A stretch of DNA of 64,000 nt from Nageia nagi. Its lineage: Eukaryota; Pinophyta. The position numbers were made by a program, and so were the translations under genes. The notes under the pieces are model-generated. The model worked only from the letters and a program-made list of their open reading frames with translations, was not told the origin of the DNA and made no database searches. Positions 31,980-43,899 of the stretch are shown piece after piece (the first letter of the stretch is position 1; each line of letters begins with the position of its first letter). The DNA lies in the NCBI GenBank assembly GCA_050084985.1, contig JBITNC010000001.1, forward strand, positions 71,858,001-71,922,000, written 5' to 3'.

Positions 31980-34900
31980 TCAAACTTCACTCCTCCTTGA
32001 GGGAAACTTCACCAACCTGAGAAAATCCCTAAGCTTGCTGAACTGAGCTTCAAGAAGGGGCTTGGTGAATAGATCAACAAAGTTTTCAGTAGATGGACAA
32101 TACTCCAAGTGTATGATGCCATCTAGAACCTTCTTCCTGATAAAATGGGCTTGGATTTCCACATGTTTGGTTCTCTGATGGAACACAGGATTCTTAACCA
32201 AAGAGATAACCGATTGATTATCTAAAGAAATAAGAGATGGGCCATTTTGCTTATACCCAATTTCGTTCAGAAGATGCCTCAACCAAATAGCTTCTTAGGT
32301 GGCAACAAACATGGCTCAATATTCAGCTTTGGTGGTAGAAAGAGTCACAGTAGGTTGCTTCTTGGAAGCCCAAGAGATAGCACCTGAACCAATGCTGAAC
32401 ACATATGTAGAGGTTGATTTTCTATCATCTCTATCTCCCCCATAATCAGAATCTGAGAACCTTGAGAGAATAATTGAGGGCACTTTGGAATACTTAAGAG
32501 CAAGATCCTTTGTCCCTGCCACATACCTCAAGATTTGCTTCATAGCATTGAGGTGTTCAACATATGGTTTTTGCATGAATCATGCCATCAGATTCACTAC
32601 AAAGGTAATATCAGGTCGAGAGATAGTCAGATACAGAAGACTACCAATCAATTGCCTATAAGCTGTAGCATCAGCCAACTAAGAATTTGAGCTCAATGAT
32701 ACAACAATTCTAGGAGAAATAGGTATTGCAGCATATCTACACTCCTCCATTCTAAACTTTTGCAAGATGTTTGATATATACTTAGATTGACTAAGATAAG
32801 TACAATCTTTGTGTTGGTATACTTGCATTCCAAGATAGTAATGCAATAGACTTAGATCAGTCATTTCAAATGTTGCCTTCAGTTTGGATATGCACTCTTG
32901 AATGATTTCAATATTGTTTCCTGTTATGAGAAGATCATCCACATAAAGGAGAATTAAGACCACATCTTTTCCTTGATTGAGTACATAGAGATCTGAGACA
33001 GAGAAGCACTTGGAAAAACCAATATCTACAAAGAAACCTGAAATTTTCTTGTACCATGCTCTAGGTGCTTGTTTAAGTCCATACAAAGACTTCTTTAGCT
33101 TGCACACAAGAGACTCCTTTCCTTCTGGAATAAATCCTTCTGATTGATTCATGTAGATTTCTACATCCAAGTCACCATTGAGAAATGCACTCTTGACATC
33201 AAGTTGGAAAACTTTCCATCCTTGAACTATAGAAAGAGCAAGAATTATCTTGACAGTAGGCATCTTGGCCACAGGAGCAAAGGTTTCCTCATAATCAATA
33301 CCTTATTTCTGAGCGAAGCCTTTGGCCACTAGGCTTGCTTTGTATTTTTCAACTTCTCCATCAGAATTGTACTTGACCTTGTATATCCATTTATTTCCAA
33401 TCACATTTTTCTCATTAGGATAAGGAACCAAATCCCAAGTTTCATTTTTCATGAGTGCCTCATTCTCAACTTTCATAGCTTCCATCCAACACTCTTACTT
33501 GGAAGCTTCTTTGAATGTTGATGGCTCATTCATATTATCAATTTTGGCAAATAAGGATTTATTCAAGGTCATACTTCTTGTAATTCTTTGAGTTGGAGAA
33601 TTTTGCTCTTATGGTGACTTCCCTACATGATCATCCAACCAATTAGGTGCAGGCATAGAATCATCTGAATCAGACATCTCAGCATGAGAAGTCATATCCT
33701 CAGGAAGTTCATTGAACTTGACATCCCTAGAAACAAAGACTATTTTATGAGATGAGGAGTAGAGCCTGTAACCTCTATGCTGATTATCATACCCCACAAA
33801 GATGCATTTTTTTGATCTTTTATCTAGCTTCTTCCTTTTCTCTAAGGTAATGAAGGCAAATGCATCACAACCAAAGACCCTGAAGTGTGAGATGTTAGGT
33901 TTCTTTCCTGTCCATGCTTCATATGGAGTTTTTCCTTCAACTGCTTTAGTAGGACACCTATTTAGGTGTGAATAGCAGTGTGAACAACTTCTCCCCATAA
34001 GAAACTAGGAAGGTTACCCAACATGCATCTTGCCATTTCTATAATGGTGCGATTCTTCCTTTTAGCAACTCCATTTTGCTGAGGGGTGTAAGGGATTATG
34101 AATTGTCGCTTGATCCCATGTTTAACATAATAGTCATTAAACTCATTGCTATTATACTCACCCCCATTATCAAATCTCAACATTTTGATCTTAAAATCAG
34201 TTTGATTTTCAACAAGTGCCTTGAAGTCTTTAAACCGGTCAAAAGTTTGATCCTTGTGCTCAAGTAGATAACCAAATGTCATCCTACTGAAGTCATCAAT
34301 GAAGGTCAGAACATAAGAAGCTCCCCCTAGAGACTTAGTCTGAAATGGACCCATCAAATCTGAATGCACAAGCTAAAGAGGATGAGTAGCCTGAGTTGCC
34401 TTATCCTTTTCAAACTTTTGCCTATTCATCTTTCCTAGAATTCACCTTTCACAAAGACCAATTATGGGTGAAATATTAGGTAAAACTTCCACGAGTTCTT
34501 GATTTTTCATATCTTGAATACTCTTGTGGTTAAGGTGCCCTAATCGTTGATGCCAAAGATTACCTTTTGAACACACATTTGTAGCAAGACAAATCTTTGA
34601 AGGTACTTGATCCACAATATAAAGGTCATTCTTTACTGATCCTTTCATCAAGGTGGCAAGTCCTTTCTTAACACACCAGGAGTGTGAGGTAAACTCAAAT
34701 GAGCATCCTTTCCTTGTAATCTGAATTACAGAGATAAGATTCATCCTTAGTTTAGGCACATAAAATACATTATCAAGAGCCTTTCCATGAATCTTCACAT
34801 TCCCTATTCCTTGAACATCAAGGACTGTATTATCACCTATCACAACTGTATCCTTGTTGTACTTATGAAAATTTTCAAACTTATCCTTTTCATAACACAT

Positions 34901-35865
34901 GTGATTAGTGCATCCTGAATCAACAATCCAATCATTTGAAATAGTTTGAGTCATTGAGTAGTAGGAAACAGTAGCAGCATACTTGTTCTTCTTTTTATTA
35001 TTGAAATTTCTGACATTTGCATTTCCCTTGCCTTTTTGAGCAAATTTCTTTTTGCAAAAATCATACTCTTTGTGCCCAAAGATGCCACAAAAGTTACAAT
35101 TTCCATCAAACTTTTCTTGCAGTGTTGGTTTGCTTGATCTACCTTTGTCATTCCTTTGCTTGAAGTTGCCGTGCTTCCTGATGGTAGATGAGAATTTGTT
35201 ATCTTTGAATTTATAATGTTTGAACATCTTCTTGAAAGGAGTTTTGGTTGCTCCTAGAGCAATGTTATTATCCTTTGGAGAAAGGTTCAACATTTTCTTA
35301 TTCAATGTTTCCTCATGCTTCAGAAGGAGTCTAGAAAGGTTGTTAAGAGAGATAACATCTTCTTCATCATCGAGCCTAGTCTCCATAACTGTGACAAAGT
35401 TACTAAACTTTGTAGAGAGGCTTTGAAGAATGATAACTCATCATTGATCCAATTGCACCCATAGCTAACTAGTTGTGTCATGAGGTCAATGATTTTATTC
35501 AAGTAGATTGAGGCATTTTCATCTTCACCTTGATGATATTGCAATAAATTTTGTAGAATGGTGAACCTCCTTTAAAATTTGGACCCAAGGTAAATTTTCT
35601 TTAGTCTATCCCAAGCTTCTTTTGTTGATGTCAAGGAAGAGATCATGAGAAGGATGTCATTTGAAACTGCACGATAGATCATTGAAGTTGCTAACTCATT
35701 CTTTGAGTTGTAGATTTCAAGGGCCTTCTCATTTGTAGGAGTGACTAGATCTTCATTTACTATCTACCATAACTTCCTCGCCTGTAACTCAGCTCTCATA
35801 CGAGGTTCCCATATGCCGAAGTTGGAATCATCGAGTATGTGCTTGGGTATGAAGGTTTCAACCAT
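31980..35865 (-). pseudogene. D gag-pol polyprotein (disrupted)
   Basis: Gag starts at 35865 (MVETFIPKHILDDSNFGIWE). The zinc knuckle is NCNFCGIFGHKEYDFC, with the last Cys displaced. Protease reads NDWIVDSGCTNHM. The integrase finger is HQRLGHLNH and the core keeps the first Asp (HSDLMGP) and second Asp (FDNGGEY), but the Glu is Lys (NGVAKRKN, near 34060). RT has LDVKSAFLNG and an intact YVDDLLITGN near 32940. RNase H has SDYGGD, KAEY and LDNQSVI. Stops include one in gag near 35763, one after CER near 34440, TAG at 34373-34375 and 32679-32681 (both shared with B), one near 32293 and one near 32583. Frameshifts fall near 35420 and 33970. D is slightly better preserved than B. Confidence 0.9.
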
Positions 35866-35989
35866 TATCTGTACAAAAGTAAATATGCAATAAGAATGTA
35901 AATTTTTACAAGTTTCCATCTATACAAATCAAACATAAGTAAACATGTCCCATATGTGCAAACCACGATCTGTAGAGGAATAAAGTTGG

Positions 35990-36425
35990 GGTTGTTTTCT
36001 TATATAGAATTAGGCCTTCACCTGGATGCCCACAAGGTGGAGCCCAGGTACTACCAATCCTCAACCAGTTCACCTTGGTCAGTAATATACTCTCACAAGG
36101 AGAAGTACCAATTATTTTCAAAGGATCTGACGTATCTTGGACCGGCCATTTTAATTATCTTGATTAAGGTTTTCAGTTTTCCTTCTAGGTTATCAGGATA
36201 ATCCTTGAATGGACGAGCGGACATGTGGTATCACTACACACATGCCTATCCACCTAATAGAGTTATGTCCAATCCAACAGAGGTATTAGGGGAAATTAAG
36301 ATGGACTTACCACCACTTGGGTCTTCAGACTAAAAGTGCTCCAGTCTGCCCTATCCTCACCTTATGGCTCCCCAAACAAGTCATGTTTTGGAAGAATACG
36401 TGCAGATGTGTTCATTTTAGGGGTT
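35990..36425 (-). other. Conserved leader block of D
   Basis: Counterpart of 19000-19440 in B and 40460-40905 in A. Similarity stands out from the rest of the leader. The short sense frame at 35906-36121 matches the one in B over about 45 residues but is in a different frame relative to gag. Confidence 0.65.
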
Positions 36426-36759
36426 ACTTTCAATATTTATGTTTTGCAAGTATAAAGCAAATTGTGCAAAAATATAAAGTAAAGTAAAATTGCATCATCC
36501 ACACGAGTTTGAAAAACCTTAAAAAGTTTAATGGGTTTTGTACTAACCCCTAAAGGACATTTTACATTTTGTATATTTTACTAAATTCATTCAAACACTT
36601 AATGAATTTTTAAAAAAGAACTAAGTCCTACTTAGCATTTAATTCATAACTTTAAAAAAACATGCATTGTTCCGTGACTTAAAAAATTTAAGTAATAATC
36701 ATGCATCATGCATTATTTAACTTAAAATTTTAAGTCCTAAGCATGCTTTATTCCTCAAA

Positions 36760-36920
36760 CAAGATAAAAATACATGCATCACAAGTTTAGCATGCAATAT
36801 CTAGATAAAGTTTACAAGATAAAGAGACATGCATCACAAGTCTAGCATGCAAAATCTAGATAAAGTTTACAAGATAAAGAGACATGCATCACAAGTCTAG
36901 CATGCAAGATCTAGATAAAG
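36760..36920 (-). repeat. Tandem 60-68 bp repeat in D leader
   Basis: About 2.5 copies of a unit containing gacatgcatcacaagtctag, then catgcaaaatctagataaag. B has only a single diverged equivalent near 18610-18650. Confidence 0.75.
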
Positions 36921-37839
36921 TTTAAGTAAAAATTATACCAATTCCCCCCTTTTCACTTAAAGTTTAATCCCTAAAAAAAAACTTGTATGCTAAGACTTGT
37001 CTTATAAGTATGCATTTTAAGTAAAAAAAATTCCCTTATTTACTTAAAAAATAGCATACTTAGACTAAATTACTATGCTTAGAGAAAAAATGCTAAGAGG
37101 TTAGCATTTTAAAAATTGCATGTGCACCTTAGTAAATTAATCATGCAATATTAAAAAAATATTCTAAGCATTTTTTAAAAATAAGCTAAGTTTAACTTAA
37201 AATAAGTTAAAAATATTCACCACTTACCAAGTCTCCAAGAATTAAATGGAAAAAGAAGGAGACCCATACTCCTACTTCATGCATTTTAATGCTTATCCTA
37301 CCTCAAGCATTCAAAAAAATACTCCTAAGTCAAAAAACAATTAAATGCTTTGTAGTTAAAAAACATGACCCCCCCTTTTTCTTCTACTAAGAAAAGCATA
37401 CGTTGCTTTTTGGGAGTAGTCAAAAAATTAATGCTCAAGGGGTTTGGTTGGGTTTTTAAGACTTAGGTGGTAAAACAACAACAAAAAAATATAAATCCCT
37501 TATCTAGTTGGTAAAACAAAAAATAAATGCATGTTTGTTCTTAAGAAATGACCCCCCCCTTTTTCTTTTACCAAGAAGAGCATGTTGCTTTTTGGGAGTA
37601 GTCATTTTGCAAGTGGTCAACAAACTTAATGCATCTAAGTGCATTAAATGACAAGGAGGACTTGCAAATATTTGGTAGCCATCACACTTGACCGTGGAAA
37701 GGAGGAGGACCTTCATGGAGGCACTAGAAGATAGATAATGGAGAGAGTTCAAGGTCAGCAATGGAGATGATGGTGGCCATGCATAGGAGAAGACTTGATG
37801 GTGAGGGAGGAGGAGAGGAAGTGCTATGTCTCTACAAGC

Positions 37840-38540
37840 TGGAGAGGGGGATACGGTAGGGAGACCACCATATTCACATGGAGGGAGAGAGCGTAGCCAA
37901 AGCTATCATGCCCAATGTGAGCTAGCGAGGGATAAATGGAGGAAGGAGGAGAGGAGAAGCTCCATCGCTCAGAGTGTGAGGGGAAGACCACCGCAGCGAG
38001 GAGGGGGTGCTACGGGAGGGAGAAGTTGGTACAGAGCCTGAGCAACATGGGGGCAAGGAAAAAGGGAGATGCAGACCCTTTCAAGTATCTATTTTGTGCA
38101 TATTCATTGACTATTACAGTCCATGATCATGCTACAGGGAGGAGGGAGAAGCTCCATCGCTCAAAGTGCAAGGGGAAGACCACCGCAGCGAGGAGGGGGC
38201 ACTATGGGAGGGAGAAGTTGGTGTAGAGCTTGAGAAACATGGGGCAAGGAAGAAGGGAGATGTAGACCCTTTCAAGTATCCATTTTATGCATATTCATTG
38301 ACTATTGTAGTCCATGATCATGCTATGGGGAGGAGGGAGAAGCTCCATCACATGTTTTGTCAAACAGTTCGTGTACCTTCCTGATGTTTCCACAGTTTGC
38401 ATCCATGTCTAACACCTGTAGAGGAGGAAGACCATCACCTGTAGAGGAGGAAGACCACACCTATAGAGGAGGAAGACCACCACCTACAGAGGAGGAAGAC
38501 CACGCCTGTAGAGGAGGAAGACCACCGCCGAATGTCTTGC
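37840..38540 (-). repeat. GC-rich duplications in D leader
   Basis: A unit of about 190 bp (gctccatcgctcagagtgtg to ccatgatcatgctacaggga) occurs twice in tandem at about 37960-38340. It is followed by five units of about 23 bp containing gtagaggaggaagaccac at 38413-38526. The base composition is far more GC-rich than the rest of the element. Open frames here have lengths explained by composition. The single-copy precursor (ccatgatcatg...cctttcaagtatc, rc) is recognisable in B near 17030-17140. Confidence 0.8.
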
Positions 38541-39261
38541 CACCTTCATGTGGCCCTCCAATTTTTAAATTTAATTTTATTTTGTAAACTTTATTATTTA
38601 CAATATTTTCAATTTAATACTAATTTTGTAAAAATTGAAAATTATGGTAAATAAAGTGAAGGTAAATCTTTTTTTTTTGTTAAATACCTTTCTCCCCCCT
38701 TTTTTCAACAATAACAATAATATCTCCATATTTGCTTTAAAATTTTAAAAAATTGCCTCTAGAAATTATTTCCCTCTATTTGCATTAAAATTTTTGCAAA
38801 AAAATAAGACAATTTAGAGAAGAAATAAATTATTATGTAACTATTACACCTTGGCAATGCTTATAATAGAGTTATTGATCAATACTACTAACAAACAAAA
38901 TGTTAGTAAAAAATATTTGCATCACATAGTATCCTCTTAAAAGGTATATCATGTATTAAGCATTTTTGTAAAAAAAATGCTACTAACATAAGAGGTTAGC
39001 AAAAACAAATTGCTTGCATTGCCAATTTTGATCATATTTTGCAAAAAATAAGCTCCAATATCTCACAAAATATGTTAGTATCTAATGTAATAATCCATTA
39101 AGATAACCAAATGAGGAGGAAATTTATACCTTCTCTTAAAATTTACCTCACCAATGAAGAAGGATGAATAACCTCCAAAATGTAGAAGAAGAGCTTCCAC
39201 ACCAAAGGAATGAAGAAGGATGAAGAACCTCCAAGATGTAGAAGAAGAGCTTCCACACCAA

Positions 39262-39274
39262 GCTCTAGATACCA
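39262..39274 (-). other. Primer-binding site of D
   Basis: rc tggtatctagagc: the iMet primer site with one inserted base compared with B. Confidence 0.8.
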
Positions 39275-39276
39275 AT

Positions 39277-39748
39277 TGAGAGAATTAGCACTACTCTAAT
39301 CCTCAAGGTCCAAGACTAGGAAACTCAATCACATAACATTCACACAAGATAACACAAGTGTAATGTGGTTCCTCCCTTCTTGGGAGTACATCCACAACTA
39401 GTATCTCAATTCTCAAGTATGCCCCTCTTACAACTATTCTCTTCCTCTCTCCTACACAAACTAGTAGAGTAATGTTACTCCAAAACTTAGATATGTTACA
39501 AGAGGAGAGGCCCTCTATTTATAGCTTGAGAGCACCTCCCTAACCTCCCTTTAACCCAAGGGTAAGGTTAGGGTTACAATAAATGTGTGACCTAACTTTA
39601 ACCTACCAACTAACCCCATGGTTAGGTCAAAGTCCACACATAATAAAGAATTCAATTAATCCCTTAAGGTATCTACATATCCTTTAAGTGATTAATTGAA
39701 CTTACAAGAAGTTTAGATATTCACAATATTTCATTACAAATTCTAACA
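39277..39748 (-). repeat. 5' LTR of D
   Basis: 472 bp, about 8 differences from the 3' LTR by eye. TATA (rc) near 39511-39525. The high edge ttctaaca is followed by TSD taagg. Confidence 0.92.
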
Positions 39749-40207
39749 TAAGGGTGAACCTTTTAACTACTCTATCAAAATTTGCAACTATGGAGAAGGG
39801 AGAACCTTTTAACTACTCTATCAAAATTTGTAACTATTGAGAAGGGTAAACCTTTTAACTACTCCATCAAAATTTGCAACTATAGAGAAGGGTGAACCTT
39901 TTAACTACTCTATCAAAATTTGCAACTATGGAGAAGGGCGAACCTTTTAACTACTCCATCAAAATTTTCAACTATGGAGAAGGGTGAACCTTTTAACTAC
40001 TCCATCAAACTTTGCAACTATGGAGAAGGGTAAACCTTGTAACTACTCCATCAACATTTGCAACTATGGATAAAGGTGAAAGTTTTAACTACTTCATAAA
40101 AACTTGCAACCATGGAGAAGGATGAATCTTTTAACTACTCCATCAAAATTTGCAACTATGGAGAAGGGAGAACCTTTTAATTACTCTATCAAAATTTGCA
40201 ACTATGG
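39749..40207 (-). repeat. 46-bp leader tandem repeat of A, right part
   Basis: About ten units of tgaaccttttaactactc, then catcaaaatttgcaactatggagaa-type sequence, most 46 bp with few differences. The first 5 bp are the right TSD of D. With the left part the array had about 12 units. Confidence 0.9.
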
Positions 40208-42185
40208 ATATGAATAAGTGCATAATCATAATTTAGCAAGAGTTTTCATCCAACCAAGGATACAATAAAAAGAATTCATAATTATATAAATTAATGTGCA
40301 TATTTTCATCACAATCCATAAAAAAAAGATCACTTGTACAAAACATTTGCATCATTATTGCAAATGTAATCTTTACATGAGCAAAGATAATCAACATGTG
40401 CATAACCATTTATCCATATATCTAACATTTTACCATCACTAAATATCACTCAAGAGAGAGTATAGTTGAGCTTATTTTCTTATAAATTAAGCCTTCACCT
40501 AGATGCCCACAAGGAGCCAAGGTCCTACCAATCCTTAACTAGTTCACTTTGGGCAATAATATACCCTCACAAGGAGAAGTACTAGCTATTTTTTTAAGTT
40601 GTGACATATGTTGTATTGGCCAAATTAATTACCTTGATTAAATTTTCAATTTTTTTCTTAGATTATCATGATAATCCTTGAATGGATGGGCAGACATGTG
40701 GTATTACTACACACATGCCTATCCACCTATATGGAGTTAAATCCATATCAACAAAGGATTTAGGGACAATTAAGAAGTACATACTTTTCACCACTTGGAC
40801 CTTTCGATTAAAAAGTTTCAGTTTGCTTTATCCTAACCTCATGGCTCCTTAAACAAGTCATGTTATAGAATAAACATGTGGATGTATTCATTTTAGGGGA
40901 AGCAATTTTCAATATTTACATACTTTTTATATAGAGTAAAAGTGCAAAATAATAAAATGCTTTAAACATGAAACTACATCTGACATCATCCATAATTATG
41001 AACTAAAGAGTCTAATGGGTTTTATCACAACCCCTAATGGATCATCCCTTTACAAAGGTTCATTAATTTTAATAACAAATGAGCCTAAGAGTCCAATGGG
41101 TTTTGTTTCAACCTCTATTGGATCTCTATTCAATAGTTCATTATCAAAATTGAAGAATTCTCCTCCTTGTTACTTAAAAAAATAGACTTAGAAAAAATAA
41201 TTTCTTATTTGCAATTTATCATCATAAAATCCATAGGCAAAAAATATTTAAGGGAACTTTATCCATTCATATGCATTGGTGAAAAACATTAAACCATGCA
41301 TTAGAATTTTTTATCCACTTAGCAAACAATGCACTAGGAAAAAAAATTAAACCATGCGAAAATTAATTTTATCCATTCACATGTGCAATAATCATGCATT
41401 AAGATAAAACATTAACCATGCATTAAAAAATTCTCCCTTTTTGTCTTAAATGCATGATTAAAAATAATCCCTTAAAATAATTTTGCATTAAGGTAAAAAT
41501 ATATTTTTGGCAAATAAAGAACTAAAAAAATTGCCCATAATAAAGAATACTCAAACTAAAAATTGCAACTAAGCAACTTATAGTGTTAAAAATAATTCCT
41601 TTTTTTAAAAAAAAAAAAATCCCCCTTTTAAAAAAAAAAATCCTTTATTTTAAAAAGACAACTTAAAAAGGGCTCATAAATTATTTTAAAAAAAACTTTT
41701 TAAAATTAGGAATTATCCTATAACAAAAATGAATATAGTTTAATTAAAATGAAGTTATATATATATATGATTTGGGGATGCACCCCTTGTGTTGCATGCC
41801 ACCCTAGGGGGACAATGTGCCCCTAATGCTGCATGTTGTCCTAAGTAGATCGTGTGCCCTAAGCATTATGCACCTCCCCAATGGGGGGCCGTGTGCCTTT
41901 AGCATCGCGTGCCATCATAGGGGGCCATGTGTCACCCCAAGGGGCCGCAAGCCCTTGGGTAGTTCATCGACCCTTGGGTTGCATGCCTACCCTTGGGGTT
42001 TGCTACTATTTTTTTAATTAAAAAAATTAAAGCTATAACAAAATACAATTTTATAAAAATTGTAAAAAAATATAGTTTTATAAAAAAATTGTATATATAT
42101 TTTTGGGAATATATATATAAAATACAATTTTATAAAAATTGTAAAAAAATATAGTTCTATAAAAAAATTGTATATATATTTTTGG

Positions 42186-42227
<42 letters not shown>

Positions 42228-42714
42228 CTAAAAATATATATACAATTTTATATATATATATATATATATATTCTGTGAGAGAGTGTGTGTGTGTTTATTT
42301 TTACATACATATTAGTATTGTAAAATTTTTACAATAATAACCTTATAGTAAAAAAATTTGCAAAACTTTTAGCCATACTAAGTAAATACTTGCTAAATTT
42401 AAGCAAATCTACTGGACACATATTATTGCTACACATTAAGTAGTTTTACTTAAAAATTTGCAACTAACAAACTTATGCATAACAATGGCATAAGAATAAA
42501 CTAACATGTTATTATAACCAATATTTACTTTGAACATATTTTGCTAAATAAAAGTTTATAATTAAGGAACCAAAAATATTAGTAATAAAGCAAAATTTAA
42601 CAATGAACAAGGTAGGAGGGAAATTATACCTTCAAATCTTTTTTACCTCAACAAAGTAGATGGAGAAAGAAGAGGAAGAACCTTCAAGGTTGTTGAAGAG
42701 TAACTTTCAAGAAT
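40208..42714 (-). other. Leader of element A
   Basis: Contains the conserved leader block (40460-40905), homopolymer runs near 41600-41650, a GC-rich patch (41770-42010) with repeated ccctaggggg/gggccgtgtgcc-like phrases, and TA-repeats at 42190-42228 and 42252-42271. A splice-donor-like sequence (rc gag|gtaaaa, gt at 42646) lies near the primer site. No coding region. The 66-codon frame at 41817-42017 follows the GC-rich patch and is not credible. Confidence 0.6.
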
Positions 42715-42727
42715 GGCTCTAATACCA
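42715..42727 (-). other. Primer-binding site of A
   Basis: rc tggtattagagcc, one change from the iMet site, two bases from the LTR. Confidence 0.8.
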
Positions 42728-42729
42728 CT

Positions 42730-43178
42730 TGATGAAATTAACCCTTTCTAAATTAACTTCTACTCTACCAATATCTTAAGAAGGCACTTTCAACATCAAC
42801 ACATTAGCACAATAACACAAGCCAATCTCACAATGAACACAAGATATAAAGTGGTTCCTCCCTCCTTGGGAGTACATCCACTAACTAAGATCTTCTTATT
42901 CTCAAGGACATATTAAAAAATCTCTTCTCTCTCTCTCTCTCTCTCTCAAACTCTAAACCTATACCAAAGCTTGCATAACAATTGTGTAACTAGAGAAGGA
43001 GGGGGTTGTTCTCTATTTATAAGAACAAATCCACTCTATATTTATTTCTTTTTCTATATTTAATCCTTTACCTATTTTTATTATTTTAATACTTTAAGGT
43101 ATCTAAAGATACTTTAAGTATTAAGTGAATTTACATTAAGGATAAATATTACACAATATTACATTACAAATTCTAACA
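42730..43178 (-). repeat. 5' LTR of A
   Basis: 449 bp, TGTTAGAATT (rc) to a catca-type end. A palindrome spans 43094-43121 (actttaaggtatct...agatactttaagt). A (CT)n run at 42921-42947 lies in the transcribed part. Confidence 0.82.
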
Positions 43179-43899
43179 AAATCTAGATAAAACCTTAGGT
43201 AAGTCTTGAGCACACCATGATGAGATTAAGGAATTATCAAGTTAGGATAATTTGAGATAATATCAAGGAGATTAAGAAATTATTGATTTAGGATAATTCA
43301 AGGAGATCTCAATAGAACAAGGAATTATCAAAGATGATATTTCAAGAAGTTCTTAGCAAACATGACTTCAAGATGAGAATACAGATTATTGGGAAGGATA
43401 ATCAAGGAATTCTCAAGATTGGTTATGAAGGATCTTGAAGTACTTAAATTGCTATGACTTGAAGATGTATTTAATTCGGAAAGGTTAAGATACAATTTGT
43501 AAGATAAAATGCTTCAAGAAAGGATGGTAAGGAAAGAAGGCTATTATCATGTAAGATGCATATTCTAGGTAATACATTTAAGATATTTAAAGAGAAGGTT
43601 AAATATCAAGATATGAATGATATTATCATCTAATAATGAGAGCATGACTCAATACTGATGATAATTAGAACTAATAAGTGATCTCAATCTCATAGCTCAA
43701 AAGAAGTTTCTAAACTCTCATTACTGAATATCCATGTGTATATGAATATTGGTCAATACAAAAAAAATTATGCTCATTTCATATGTGTTATTTGGGATTG
43801 GAGTAAAGTTCAAAGTCTATTTTTAAGGTGTAAAAATTAGGTTTTGACAACATGCACATATAACACCAATTGCTCAACCAACTATGTCTCATAATGCTA
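43179..43899. other. Right flank of the copia stack, unassigned
   Basis: AT-rich, no gene supported. It should continue the sequence ending at 14297 before A inserted. Confidence 0.5.

Larger units (their letters stand above)
35866..39261 (-). other. Long leader of D (putative intron 39146-35869)
   Basis: Minus-strand donor ggtgag|gtaaat (gt at 39146-39145) and acceptor tttgtacag (ag at 35870-35869), three bases before the gag ATG, mirror those of B. The predicted intron is about 3.3 kb. Contents: the conserved block at 35990-36425, repeated 60-bp units around 36760-36920 (agacatgcatcacaagtctagcatgc) and GC-rich duplications at 37800-38540. Confidence 0.6.
30512..39748 (-). mobile_element. 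Full-length copia element D (9,237 bp)
   Basis: Two 472-bp LTRs with a perfect 5-bp TSD, PPT, primer site and complete gag-pol order. Eye count gives about 8 LTR differences, so D is about as young as B. It shares with B the coding sequence, LTR family, leader block, splice-site-like sequences and hairpin minisatellite. D lacks the prolidase fragment and instead has GC-rich tandem duplications in its leader. It inserted into the 46-bp repeat array of A's leader. Confidence 0.93.
14298..43178 (-). mobile_element. Old copia element A, host of B, C and D
   Basis: Bounded on the left by a truncated 3' LTR and on the right by a complete 5' LTR of the same family. Both share the tgatgaaattaaccctttct edge, the actctaccaa block and the cctccctccttgggagtac block. 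Own sequence: 14298-16014 (LTR, UTR, RNase H, part of RT), about 25006-25083 (RT continues), about 29566-30511 (integrase remnant, leader) and 39749-43178 (leader, primer site, LTR). The RT sequence resumes across B after one TSD copy is removed. Flanking pentamers are aaact and aaatc, which is not a clean TSD. The RT catalytic box has decayed to YVKK near 15705. Gag and part of pol have been deleted. Confidence 0.75.

Noticed and set aside
37826-38587. Four overlapping plus-strand frames of 71-96 codons rich in Arg, Gly and Glu
   Set aside because: They lie in the GC-rich tandem duplications of D's leader, antisense to the element. Their openness follows from composition and repeats.
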